A DNA stretch of 64,000 bases from Shinisaurus crocodilurus (GCA_021292165.1 CM037878.1:292378971-292442970); one strand, 5' to 3'. Positions 22,316-32,869 are shown, counted from the first letter of the stretch. Program-made: numbers and translations. Notes: generated by a model from the letters alone, not told the origin.

Positions 22316-22782
22316 CATGCGCATGCACGCACATGTAGCAGGAAGTCAGTCTGAGCTGGAACTGGGTCTGAAAAGCAGGCAAGAGCGCCAACTATACTCT
22401 CCGCAGAAAATCTGATGGCACTCTATAATATTCCCCTAGAAGTCTGATGGGGAGCAGAGATCCACTAATGCTGCACTCATCTTAGGCTCCGCCTGTTACA
22501 TAGAGGTGTACATAAGCCTTATATCACAGAAACGCCATAAACCACCCGCTTCTAAGGAAACTGGACCCTGGGTGAGCACGGGAAACCTTGAAATGCTTGT
22601 GCGTGGCATGTGCACGCATGTAACGAGATGCTCCCGCACCCTGGCAAACCAGATGCTCCAGGAAGCCCCGCAGCGAGGCAGGCAAGCAGAGGCCTTCCCT
22701 CGCTGGTGCTCTCCCAGCAGCTGGTATTGAGAAGTAGACAGCAACTGAGCTTGGAGGTTCCATTCAGCCGTGACGACTAATA

Positions 22783-22851
22783 CAGTGTTCTCCAACCTTG
22801 GGTCCCCAGATGTTTTTGGCCTACAACTCCCAGCATGCCCCAGCCAGCGTA
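22783..22851 (+). mobile_element. half MITE fused to duplicated 5S SINE
   Basis: Only the left arm of the hairpin MITE is present (CAGTGTTCTCC to cagccagcgtag). It joins cgtggaaagctaagcagggt of the SINE, apparently at a shared agcgt. Confidence 0.75.
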
Positions 22852-23079
22852 GCGTGGAAAGCTAAGCAGGGTCAGGCCTGGTTATTACTTGGATGGGAGA
22901 CCCCTCCTCTAGTTTCCTGCATTGAGCAGGGGGTTGGACTCGAGGGCCTTGCCCTCGAGTCCAACCCCCTGCTCAATGCAGGAAACTCCTTCCAACATAG
23001 ATAGAGTTGGACTCCTTCCAACTCTATCTATGAAATCTATAACCCTTGAGTGTGGATTACTGGGTTGTCTGAACCCAGC

Positions 23080-23117
<38 letters not shown>
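22852..23117 (+). repeat. partial duplication of 22107-22312 with two new hairpins
   Basis: The segment repeats the 5S SINE body, the tail and the sequence aacccttgagtgtggattac up to and including the TG repeat, as at 22107-22312. Within the SINE tail it gained a perfect 37-bp inverted repeat with a 3-base loop (arms 22911-22947 and 22951-22987). A second inverted repeat of 15-bp arms follows at about 23000-23034. Confidence 0.8.
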
Positions 23118-23119
<2 letters not shown>

Positions 23120-23662
23120 CCCATTCCCCACCACCACCACCCCAAATAACCTCCTCCAACCTTTCTTGAGGTGCTAGTTTTCTACATGCCAGCCAGGGGT
23201 TATTTTACACCGGGGGAGCATTACAAGATGCAAGCCCGCACCTGAATCCAAAGCGGCAGACTCCCAAGAGGGCTGTAAAATAATACGCATCCTTTTCTTT
23301 ACAAGCAGCCTCCATCCTCACTTGGTAAGTGTAGCAGAAAATGAAAAAGGTGGGAGAGTGTGTGTGTTGGAGGTGGATGGGTTGGACCTCAGCAGCTAAC
23401 AAAGGGAAGTTGCATTTTATTACGTTCAAAAAGTACCGTTTGTTTACACTGGCCATACAAGCCCAGCTCATCTTTCCTGCTGCAGTGGAGAGAAAAGAAT
23501 TTAAAAGGTTCTTTAGTAAGTTTGGTTGTTTCTTCCACTGGAGTTAGTTAACAACGTTTTTTTCACTGAGCCATCATGCCCCGGCGCCTGTCTCCGCAAA
23601 GCCTCAGAGGAACGCAACCAGGGCCACGCCAGATTCAAAAGCTCCGACTGGATTATTTATAC

Positions 23663-23755
23663 CTTCATTTGTTCTGGAGACCAGCCGAAAGTTCTGCACC
23701 TCTTGCTTGAACTCCTGCTTCTTGACCTTCCTGATTTGAATCAAGTGAAATATGC
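23663..23755 (-). CDS. CHRDL2: CHRDL2 coding exon 10
   Basis: A 93-bp exon between acceptor tctgttttcag and donor gtataaat, phase 1 in and phase 1 out. It encodes G-I-F-H-L-I-Q-I-R-K-V-K-K-Q-E-F and a following N-F-R-L-V block. The same G-I-F-H-L...I-K-K-V-R-K-Q motif marks mammalian CHRDL2 after its W-K-L segment. The region is charged and lies C-terminal to the third VWC module; no enzymatic motif is expected. Confidence 0.92.
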
Positions 23756-24811
23756 CTGAAAACAGACACAGATGAACAGGCGTAGTTTAGAAAATGACAC
23801 TTAACATGGTCAAAAGACGCATAATTATTTCAGTTTTGAAGGGGAAACTGGGCACAGAGGGGACTTGATTTTTATTTTTATTTTTTTTTGCAGTTGCTGC
23901 CTGCCTGGGATGGCAAAGACAGGGGGTGAGGCCATGCTCGCTGGGGATGATGGAGGTTGTAGTCCTAAAGCATCTGGAAGGCTCCGGGCTGGGGAAGTCT
24001 GCCCTTAGGGAAACCTATATTCTCTGGTAATTATTATGAGGTAGAAGACAGAAACCACAACCAATTACCTGCCAATACACTCCTTTTTAGAATATATCCA
24101 GAAATGAGTTTTTGAAATGAGCTATGACTCTCTCCCCACCCGCAACACCAAAAATCAAACGCCCCCTCCCCCTCCACGACTCAGATCTGAAACAGCAGCC
24201 CTGGTGGTGCAGTCCTGTGTGAATGTTCGTTGGCGTGCGCGCATCAATGGCCACATCCTAAATGATCTCTTCTTGTTTCTAGCAAAGGCAGGCCTATAAC
24301 ACCTTAGGTCTGGTCTGCCCATAGTCAGACTGGGAGGAAATCCCTGCAAATAGAAAACCAGTAACACAGGCAGGCAGGCAGGCAAAGGACTGGGCTGTCA
24401 CATACACATGTTGTGTGCCTGTTCCACTAAATATGCACGTTTTTTTTTGCGTGCATTTCCTCTCCAGTGAACTCCATGGTCCAGCTCAGAAAGGTACAGA
24501 CGTTGGTCTGCAACTGAGTCTCAGTTCACTTCCTGGCTCGGGAGGAGCAAATTTAGTAAAGAGGCATGAAAATATCGATGGAACACGATTTCACACCCAT
24601 TCCCTCGTGTAGATCAGCCTCTGGCCTCCCATATATGGCTAGAAATGATATGCAAGACATTGCCAAGTGAGTAACTCCGGCTCTGACTTACTTTAACACA
24701 CAACCTTAGAACGTACAACAAAATCCTTGCCAGTTCACCCCTTTCTCTATCCTGCATCCAAAGCCGTTTCTCTGACCCTGACCTCCTCCTTTTCCATAGC
24801 ACTGGCCAGCC

Positions 24812-24814
<3 letters not shown>

Positions 24815-24847
<33 letters not shown>
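24815..24847 (+). repeat. TA microsatellite
   Basis: An uninterrupted TA run of about 16 units within CHRDL2 intron 9. Confidence 0.9.
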
Positions 24848-24851
<4 letters not shown>

Positions 24852-25289
24852 GTCCCAGTAGACACAGCAACAACCAGGTTTGGGGTTTCTTTTAATCTCC
24901 CAGCATCTTGAGCAGGAAACATAAAAATATTTGTCTGAAGATTTATGCTCCCTTTGTGCCGGCACTGTAATACGTGGGTCATCTGAGTCAGTTGTTTAAA
25001 ACAAGGAGAGCAGAAGGACAGAGGGTGCAGCAGAGATGACCTTTCCGAGGATTGGGGGCTTACGCGGGGCCGGCCCTACCATCAGGCAGAGGGAGGTGGT
25101 GGCAGATGCTTGGAGGTGGCAGCCAGGCGTTTGGAGGAGAGAGCTGCCTGTGTGCTACGGGACCTGCCCTGGGGCCTCTAAGCTAGTCTGCTGCCTTCAG
25201 GTGTGGTGGAGGAAGCTGTTCCATCATCCTTTCATTGAATCAAAGGATTCAACGGCCAGCCCAGTCGGCTTTTATGCGTGGAACAGGGA

Positions 25290-25810
25290 ATAGAATCATA
25301 GAGTTGGAAGGAGCTGTTTAGGCCGTCAAGTGCAACTCCCGGCCTGTCCAGTGCGGGAATCCAGTTTAAAGCATCCCTGACAGATGGCTGTCCAGTCTTT
25401 GCTTGAATACCTCCTCCAGCGACGGAAAGCCCACCACCTCCCTGGGCATCTGGTTCCATTGTCTCTAACCACTCTGACCATGAGGAAGTTTTTCCTGATG
25501 TTCAACTGAAATCTGCAACTGAAGTCCGTTATTTTGTGTCCTACAGTCTTGGATGATAGAGGACAGGTTGCAGCCCTCTTCTGTATGGCAACCCTGTAGG
25601 TCAGTGTTCTCCAACCTTGGTTCCCCAGATGTTTTGGGCCTACAACTCCCAGCTACGCTGGCTGGGGCATGCTGGGAGTTGTAGGCCAAAAACATCTGGG
25701 GACCCAAGGTTGGAGAACACTGCTGTAGGTACTTGAGGAGTGCAGTCATATCCTCCCCCCCCCCAGCCTTCTCTTCTCAAGGGTAAACATACCCACTTCC
25801 TTCCATCTTA
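25290..25810 (-). mobile_element. CR1 LINE 3' fragment with MITE insertion
   Basis: On minus it reads the C-terminal CR1 ORF2 (F-L-M-V-R-V-type block, then the gagttgga tail on plus at 25297). A hairpin MITE at 25602-25722 with duplicated ctgtaggt interrupts it. The part from 25574 rightwards is duplicated in inverse orientation at 29468-29755. Confidence 0.75.
25602..25722. mobile_element. palindromic hAT-type MITE with perfect TSD
   Basis: CAGTGTTCTCC/GGAGAACACTG ends and the identical octamer ctgtaggt on both sides (25594-25601, 25723-25730). It is inserted in CR1. One arm is shortened relative to full copies. Confidence 0.9.
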
Positions 25811-26390
25811 GAATCGTAGAGTTGGAAGGGGCCTACAAGGCCATCAAGTCCAACCCCCTACTCAATGCAGGAATCCAAGTCAAAGCATGCCTGACAGATG
25901 TCTGTCCAGCTGCACCTTGAATGCCTCCAGATTGGGAGAGCCCACCACCTCCCTAGGTAGTTGGTTCCATTGTCTTATTGCTCTGACAGTCAGGAAGTCT
26001 TTCTTGATGTCCAGGTGGAATCTGGCTTCCTGTAACATGAGCCCATGATTCCGTGTCCAGCACTCTGGGATGGTGGAGAAGAGATCCTGGCCCTCCTCTG
26101 TGTGACAACCTTTCAAGTACTTGAAGAGCACTATCATATCTCCCCTCAGTCTTCTCTTCTCATGCCCAGCTCCTTCAGCCTCTCCTCACAGGGCTTTGTT
26201 TCCAGTCCCCCTGATCATCTTTGTTGCCCTCCTCTGAACCTTTTCCAGTTTGTCTGCATCCTTCTTAAAGTGTGGTGCCCAGAACTGGACGCAGTACTCA
26301 AGATGAGGCCTAACCAGTGCTGAGTAAAGGGGAACTAGTACTTCACATCATTTGGAAGCTAGACTTCTCATAATGCAGCCTCGTAGGACT
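25811..26390 (-). mobile_element. CR1 LINE 3' fragment
   Basis: The 3' tail (rev. comp. gggttggacttgatggcc) is at the left, then C-terminal ORF2 frames with [14 protein letters not shown] and, further right, the H-L-E-Y-C-V-Q-F-W block region (antisense gaactggacgcagtactcaa). It is frameshifted and therefore dead. Confidence 0.8.
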
Positions 26391-27281
26391 GAGTTTCTAG
26401 TCCCACGATCATCTCTGTCGCCCTTCTCTGAACTCATTCCAAGGGAGTACCATCTTGTTCTTCACTTCAGGCAGCAAAATGTCTTGGGCCTGGATCTGGG
26501 CTCCCACATCTACGAGGAACGATGAGGAGGTGAACTCTGCCTGCCCACCCCAATGCTGGCCCCTCATTCCAGCATGACTGTGGATAATGGGAGCTGTAAT
26601 CCAATACATCTGGAGGGCACCGAATGGAGAATGCTGTGTTAACTAAGAGTACGAGTGATAGGGGGACCTTCTGTACTCCCAGCCAATTGGTTCGTTGTGC
26701 CTCCTCCTATTGGCCAAGAGAGCCGCCATTCTATGGAACAACCAGTCAGGTGGTGCGGTTAGCAAGAATGTCAGACTTGGATCAGGGAGGCCAATCAATT
26801 TCGATTCCCAGTCAGGCATGAAGTTCACTGAATAGGCATTAGGCCAGTCACTCCATCAGTCACCCTCACCTACCACACAGGGCGTTGGGGGAGGTTGAAA
26901 CTCAAGCCCTTGTGATAAAACGTAATAATAATCCTAGTCGCCCCCCTGCCCAGAATGCTTCGCTTCTCCCCCTGCTCAGCTCTTTCCTTTTGGGTTGCTC
27001 ACCTTCACCAGAGTCCAGCACTAGGAAAAATTCTAGAGACCACCCAACTAAACCATTAAAAAAAAACCCCCACCACCCCAAAAGTAGCAAATCTACCGCC
27101 GACAGGTTATAAGAAATATGACTAGTCAAACGTGAGAAGGAACCGGGTGTCCAGAAAGCATTAGTTACTTACTGGAGATATTTATTATCCCTCCCTAATG
27201 GCTTCAAGACATGATCCCCACTCTGCTAGAACAAAAGCAGCAGAGACAACAACCCTGAGCTGCCAAACAAAAGAGAGGGAT
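26391..27281. other. no gene; diverged SINE and MITE remnants
   Basis: A diverged MITE lies near 26560-26640. An old Sauria-type SINE lies at about 26745-26935 (gtcaggtggtgcggttagca, cattaggccagtcactccat). Nothing coding. Confidence 0.45.
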
Positions 27282-27445
27282 TCATAGATCATAGAGTTGG
27301 AAGGGTCCTACAAGGCCATCTAGTCCATCCCCCTGCTCAAGGCAGGAAACTAGAGGAGGGGGTCTCCCATCCAAGTAATAACCAGGCCTGACCCTGCTTA
27401 GCTTTCCACGCTCAGACAAGCTGAGCCGGCGTGAGCCACAGGCTG
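27282..27445 (-). mobile_element. 5S rRNA-derived SINE with CR1-like tail
   Basis: On minus: gtggctcacgccggctcagc, ggaaagctaagcagggtc, ttacttggatgggagac, then a gggggatggactagatggcc tail and catagatca. It has the same structure as 22072-22232. Confidence 0.75.
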
Positions 27446-27656
27446 ATGCTCTGACACAACCCTCTGCAAGCCGGCCTCTGCTCATGGTGGCCAAAGGAGG
27501 AACCTACCACAACCCTAACCCAGCAGGTATCTTTTTGGGAGTTCGGGCCAAGCCCAGCTTGGAAATCTCTCCCCATAGGTTTTCACTGCAGGAGGGGCGT
27601 GGCCAAACTTCCCTTCTTCAGAAGCATCAGGTGGGATGCCAGTACGTGCCGACTGG

Positions 27657-28482
27657 CAGAGGCGTAGCGTGGGGGGTGCAGGGGGGGCCGGCCGCACCGG
27701 GCGCAACATCTGGGGGGGGCGCGCTCGCACTCGCAGCTCTCTGCCCCTGCCCGCGGCGGACCATCCTCTTACGGGGAGGCGGCGCGGCCGTGGCGGGGGG
27801 ACACGGGGCAGGGCTGGCTCCACAGAGACCCAACTTGGAAGGCGGTCGAACGCGAGGCCTCCCTCTCCCCCCCCATGCCCCGTGGGCCGCCCTGCTCGTG
27901 CCCAGCTCCCGCCAGCCCCACGCCAAGGGCCGGCCATTCAGGTGTCCAGCGGCGGCAGCAGCCCGCTCCACCGGGGCCGCGCTTTGCCGCACGCACGCGC
28001 GCTCGCCTCGGTGCCGGCGGCGCTGCTCTCGGTCAGGTGCGGCCCCCAAGAGGTGAAGATCTGACCTCGGCTCTCTTCATGACCACGAACTCTCTCCCGC
28101 GGCTGCTGCGAGCGCTCCCGACGGCCGTGCAGGTCGCTGCGCCCGATCGGGATGGCAGAAGTCAAAGGGGCCTTGGGGGGGGGCGCTTCCCCGCCTCCGG
28201 AGGAGAGGAGCAATGGCCGCACATGGATGCTGCGGGGAAGTCGGCTTCAGTGGCGCTGCAGAAAGCCCCCCGGCACTCGAGCAAGGGCTTAAGTCGCCGG
28301 GGGGGGGGGGCATTTGCAGCCAAGGCTGGGCAGGCGTTGCGGCTCGGCTGCTGGGCTGGCGGAAGACGCGGCTCATAAAAGGCATTCTGCGGCTCCGGAG
28401 TGTGCACCGAGACAGATTTTGGGTTAGGGGGCGCAAATTACTTGCCTTGCCCCGGGTGCTGACAACCCACGCTACGCCACTG
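27657..28482. mobile_element. CpG-rich non-autonomous hAT element
   Basis: Ends are CAGAGGCGTAGCGTGGGG and CCCACGCTACGCCACTG. Flanking octamers are ccgactgg (27649-27656) and ccggctgg (28483-28490), one mismatch. The interior of 826 bp is very CpG-rich and keeps many long spurious frames open on both strands. It lies about 380 bp from CHRDL2 exon 9. Confidence 0.8.
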
Positions 28483-28863
28483 CCGGCTGGCACGTGGACT
28501 CGCACACCAACAAAGATTACTCTCTGGGGAGTGTCGGTGGAGGAGGGGATCCGTTCACATTGGTGGTGATTGTGGTAGGAATTTGAGAGGAGGGAGTGCC
28601 AGGGATTTGGGGCCAGGACACTCAGGCTTCAGACGGAGGGAAGGCAGTTCAGTAGCAGGGTTGGGGGGCTTGACAAATGATATCAGCATCCCTGCTACTA
28701 AAACAGTGCAGGTGCTGTGTCCCTGCAAACCTTGGGTGCACTACACCATTGGGGCTGAACCCAGGTTCAAAATAAGCCTGGGCAGTATTATTTATAATCA
28801 ACCACTACACCCAGCCACACAAAATGCACGCGATGAGGCAGCACGTTCCCAAGAGGGACTCAC

Positions 28864-29037
28864 CTCTCACGAGTTTCCAGATGTAGATCTCCACGTCTTC
28901 GGAGGATTCTCTCTCTATTGCAATCTTCCTCAAGTTCTCTTTGGGGTGCTCCATGCTGGACGCGGACGGAACAAACATGTAGACAGACACTCTGCACTTG
29001 GTGGCATCGATCCCATTGGTGGGCGTGACTTTGTCCT
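28864..29037 (-). CDS. CHRDL2: CHRDL2 coding exon 9
   Basis: A 174-bp exon, phase 1 to phase 1, acceptor gtgtacttttag and donor gtgagtcc. It follows VWC3 and encodes E-D-K-V-T-P-T-N-G, then P-K-E-N-L-R-K-I-A-I-E and V-E-I-Y-I-W-K-L-V-R. The mammalian counterpart has D-N-L-R-R-F-A-L-E and V-E-I-Y-L-W-K-L-V-K. The segment between them is less conserved. The polypyrimidine tract before the acceptor is short. Confidence 0.92.
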
Positions 29038-29216
29038 CTAAAAGTACACGAAAGCCGTGGTCAGCAGCATACGTGGGGGCCCCCCGCCGTCGGAGGGGAG
29101 CTGCCTGAAGGAGGAGCATGTGGCGTGGAAAGCCGGCCCCGAGTACAGCCCGGAAGGTGTGGAAAAAGAGCGGGCCGAGGAGACTCTGGCAGCAAGCGCT
29201 GAGACTCTCATAGGGC

Positions 29217-29467
29217 AGGGGTGCGGAACCTCTTTCAGCCCGAGGGCCGAATTCCATCTCGGAGAAGCTCTCGGGGGGCTGCAGGCCAGTGATGGGCGGG
29301 GCCACAGGCAAAGGGGGCGGGGGCCCAAAAAGCCAGAAATGCCAACAGATTGTCTCTTAAAGCTCTTCCTGCCAGTAACTAAGCCTCAGGAGAGGCCAAT
29401 TCACCCTTTCAGAATGGGAAGAAACCGTGCAATAGCCAGGAAGCTACTGACTGACTGGTGATTCGGG
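29217..29467 (+). repeat. CAGGGGTG-type interspersed repeat
   Basis: Begins caggggtgcggaacctcttt and contains gccgaattccatctcggaga and gcaaagggggcgggg. Related blocks lie at about 44700-45052, 45715-45975, 50800-51195 and 55830-56055. The copy near 45052 ends ggttccacacccctg, which suggests CAGGGGTG/CACCCCTG terminal inverted repeats and a hAT origin. Confidence 0.55.
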
Positions 29468-29755
29468 GTTGGACTTGATGGCCTTGTAGGCCCCTTCCAA
29501 CTCTACGATTCTAAGATGGAAGGAAGTGGGTATGTTTACCCTTGAGAAGAGAAGGCTGGGGGGGGGGGAAGGGGGAGGATATGACTGCACTCCTCAAGTA
29601 CCTACAGCAGTGTTCTCCAACCTTGGGTCCCCGGATGTTTTTGGCCTACAACTCCCAGCATGCCCCAGCCAGTGTAGCTGGGAGTTGTAGGCCCAAAACA
29701 TCTGGGGACCCAAGGTTGGAGAACACTGACCTACAGGGTTGCCATACAGAAGAGG
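29468..29755 (+). repeat. inverted duplicate of 25574-25858
   Basis: Reverse-complement match to the left arm across a CR1 tail, a second CR1 segment, the hairpin MITE (29608-29728) and its target duplication (acctacag, the complement of ctgtaggt). Homology stops at gaagaggg on one side and ggggttgg on the other. Confidence 0.85.
29608..29728. mobile_element. palindromic hAT-type MITE with perfect TSD
   Basis: Same insertion as 25602-25722, carried in the inverted duplicate. Octamer acctacag at 29600-29607 and 29729-29736. Confidence 0.9.
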
Positions 29756-30051
29756 GGAACGGGGCAGTGACTTCTGCGGACCTCCAGAAGGCCAGATTTT
29801 TACTCCAGGCGGGCTAGATTTGTTCCGTGGGCCTGAGATTCAACACTCCCACTGTATGGAGTCTTCACATTCAGGAGGGGTGTTATTCCCTGTGGCACGG
29901 TGGGAACAGCAGCTGTTGCCTCCGCGCCCCGCTGATGGGCTTCCAGAGGCATCTGCCTGGCCGCTGTGGGAGACAGGATACTGGACTGGATCGAACTTCA
30001 ATCCAATCCAATCCAGCAGGGCTCTTCTTCTGCTCGAATGTAGGCCGTCAG

Positions 30052-30370
30052 TCAAGGGGTGCACAACCTTTTCGGCCACGAGGGCCGCCTACGGTGCTGG
30101 TTAGGCGACCATGGGCCGCATGTGTGCGTGCACACTCACACATATGCACACATATTCCAGCGGTCCTGATACGGATCACTCTTTCCTCACTGCTAGAGTG
30201 ATCCATATGAGGATCTCTGGGGGGAGGCGGTGGAGGGATGAGGAAAAAGTGGCCCGTATATATCAGGATCACCTGGAAGGAGGGAGTTTGGTGGTGGTGG
30301 TGGGGTGTCAGGGCACCCTTGGGGGGGCCACAGTTATGGTCTTGGGGCACAGGTTGTGCACCCCTACTGT
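30052..30370. repeat. repeat with GGGTGCACAACC inverted ends
   Basis: Left end aaggggtgcacaaccttttc, right end gcacaggttgtgcacccct. The central part is tandem-like and unremarkable. It is probably another non-autonomous DNA element; the target duplication is unclear. Confidence 0.5.
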
Positions 30371-31495
30371 GGGTGGAGGCGGGACATCCTATTTGGGTAT
30401 GCTCGCTCCCCACATAAAAGAAGTTCCCTGATGTAGTAAACTAGCACATCGGTGTACGCGAGCTAAACCTGTTTCTCTGATATTCCAGTTTGCCCGATGG
30501 AAAAACACGCTAGGGTAAAATCGGCCAAGAGCTCACAGGTGATGACGTTGGCCCAGTTCCAGGACACGAGTGAGTGACAGCGCTCCCCCCTGGCTGTGTT
30601 GCGCTCCTGGTTTCTGCCTACCATGTTTATTCGTGGCCTGCCAAGGAACTAGAAGGAATAGGTATTCTGGCCTGCAGGCTCCTTTTAGAGCTCCTGTTCT
30701 TCTTCGCATGGCTGTTAATGTTTTATTTTTGCTAATGGGGTAATTAAGAATTCATTTTTGGATGCTGCTTTATTGCACTTGGTCGAGGATCCGGGACACA
30801 GTGGTGAGACCTCGCACGTTCCCAAAGCTTTTCTCACTAAAGCACGGCGGCTATAATAAAGTGGAATTTATTTCAGGAGTAATGGGGTTGACTATGACTT
30901 GTGCATCGCGTACGAGAAATTTGTCCCCAAACTTGTTCATCGGCCTTCCCCAGCCTCGTGTGCCCTCCAGATGTTTTGGAAGGCCACACAGCCTGGGAAT
31001 GATAGGAGTTGTAGTCCAACACATCTGGAGGACACCAAGTTGGGGAAGCTGATGGGCACTGTGAAATCTCTCCTGATTTACAGAGGTGAGCAAGATCACA
31101 AACATGGAAGCAACATTGGCGACCACTGAGCTGTAGACTGCAGATAATTGTGTGTACTAAGAAACGCTTCTGTTTTGTGTGGGGTGGGGATGTAGCAACC
31201 CTGCTGGGCGACACAGGCCTCACTAGAGCGAGCTTGGGGTGTGTGTGTGTGAAATTACTTAAAAGTATGGCTACACCAAATATTCTTCCATGTCAATGTT
31301 CACTTCGAATGGCAGAAAAATACACCCGATTGCTGTCCACTTGCATTGTTTGGGTCATGTTGAGCCCCCTTCTGTTTCCCTGATGGCTGCAGCTGCTGCT
31401 GCTACTGGCATCACTTCCCTCCTTCTGCTTCTTTGCCTTCACTGATCTCGGCTTCACTTGTCTTAACAACAGTTTAACCTGATTGGGAGAGGCCA
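30371..31495. other. no gene; one diverged MITE
   Basis: CHRDL2 intron 8 sequence. A diverged MITE lies at about 30944-31050 (agatgttttggaaggccaca ... ggagttgtagtccaacacat). The rest is unassigned. Confidence 0.45.
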
Positions 31496-31600
31496 TCGCT
31501 CAGCACCAGGTTCAAACTTGGTTTGAATCTCCAGGCATCTCCGGGTAGGGCTAGAGAAGAATCCTGCCTGAAACCCTGGAGAGCAAATTGGGGATGCTAG
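31496..31600 (+). mobile_element. tRNA-derived SINE fragment, plus strand
   Basis: gccatcgctcagcaccaggt, then gtttgaatctccaggcatct and cctgcctgaaaccctggaga. It is the opposite orientation of the family at 5562-5741 and 39343-39538. Confidence 0.5.
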
Positions 31601-31791
31601 CACGGATTCCTCCAGGGGCAGGGTGGGTTATAAAGGGATGGAAATTGGAAACTGCTGTAGGTTATAAAGGGATGGGCCCCATCTAGTCTCATTTCCTCCT
31701 GGTAATTTTGTCTTGTACGCCAAAGGGATAAGATGCAACCACGGAACGCGATTAAGATGCTTTTTTTTCCCTTCCATTTTTTTTTTTTTAC

Positions 31792-31987
31792 CTGGGCAAA
31801 CTTTGCAGCATTTCCCTTCCACAGCCTCAGGTTCTTCGCAGGGGTACTGTTTTGGACATGTGATCTTTTGGCAATCCTGGCTCCCGTCTCTGCAGGTGCA
31901 CAGAATACAGGGAAGGCGCACCAGGTAACGGACTGTGGGGTGCCACATTTCCCCGTGTGAGTAGGTCTTTCCCGTTGTACACACATG
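31792..31987 (-). CDS. CHRDL2: CHRDL2 coding exon 8 (VWC3), frameshifted
   Basis: This exon holds the whole third VWC module. Acceptor ctctctccag and donor gtaaaaaa are good. The phase set by exon 7 gives A-C-V-Y-N-G-K, which matches the family start of VWC3. After the GGGAAAG run (31967-31973) the conserved T-Y-S-H-G-E-M-W-H-P continues in the next frame, followed by L-P-C-I-L-C-T-C and G-K-C-C-K-V-C-P. The exon length is 196 bp, one more than phase continuity requires. Read literally, the frame runs into TGA at 31827-31829. All expected cysteines of the module after the break are preserved in the shifted frame, which argues for a recent mutation or an assembly error. Confidence 0.9.
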
Positions 31988-32149
31988 CTGGAGAGAGGGA
32001 GGGAAAGGGATTCCATGGTAAAATTGTAACAGTGAAGAATGTGGCGCGTGTTCAGGTGAGACTGATGGTTCTTTACCTTTATTTTTTTTAAAAAAATATA
32101 TAACTTTATTTCAAGCATTATATAAAATATATAATATAAATTTTAAAAA

Positions 32150-32660
32150 ACCATACATGGGTGGTTTTAAAACAAATTTTAAAAAACCTGCTAAGGTGCA
32201 CCCATCACCACGAGACCAAGAAATAATTTCTATCATAATAATCCGTTTATTATTCAGTATTCCAAAAATACATCGTATCTTGACATGGCTTGCTCCCCTT
32301 TCCCTTTACTAAAACATAGTCTAGGAATAGTCCCCAAATATCCTTGAAGTTATTTTTCTTTAATTGTCCCTTTTTACATTTGATACTACATGTTAATTTA
32401 TCATTTAAGGCGATATCCCACACCTCTTTATACCAATCAATACTTGAAAACTGATGTTGAACTTTTCATTTCCTTGCTGTCATTAATCTCCCTGCGGTTA
32501 ACAAATTTACAATTAGCTCCTTTATCTCTTGAGAACAGATAAGTTTCTCCATTATTGATAACAATGCTAATTTTGGACAGACCTCCAAATTAATACCAAT
32601 AATTTCTGAAATTTCTACAAAAATTTTGTTCCAGAAATCCAGTACGCTTTTACAACTCCG
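32150..32660 (-). mobile_element. L1 ORF2 C-terminal fragment
   Basis: On minus, broken frames contain blocks resembling the C-terminus of L1 ORF2: I-K-E-L-I-V-N-L-L-type near 32515, then D-W-Y-K-E-V-W-D-type near 32430 and a C-Q-D-type block near 32280. Many stops are present. It ends in AT-rich 3' sequence at the left. Confidence 0.55.
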
Positions 32661-32869
32661 GTTCTTTACCTTTAAGCAGGACGTCCAGATTTAGATTGGG
32701 CACCCCTTCAAATAGGGGACACCTGCAAATAGAGGACTGTCCTCTGTAAAGTAGGCCACATGGACCCCTTACTTGGGACCCATGTACTTGAGGGACCATC
32801 TACTCTCATACACCAACATGTCCACATGTCAAGATCACAATCAGATGCCCTGGTCCGAATGCCACCTCT

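Noticed and set aside
27484..28505. Several 140-190 codon frames on both strands
   Set aside because: They overlap in all frames inside the GC-rich hAT element 27657-28482, with no domain or splice support.
31597..32118. 173-codon minus-strand frame over CHRDL2 exon 8
   Set aside because: It is in the wrong frame for the VWC module; the cysteine pattern is only in the neighbouring frame.
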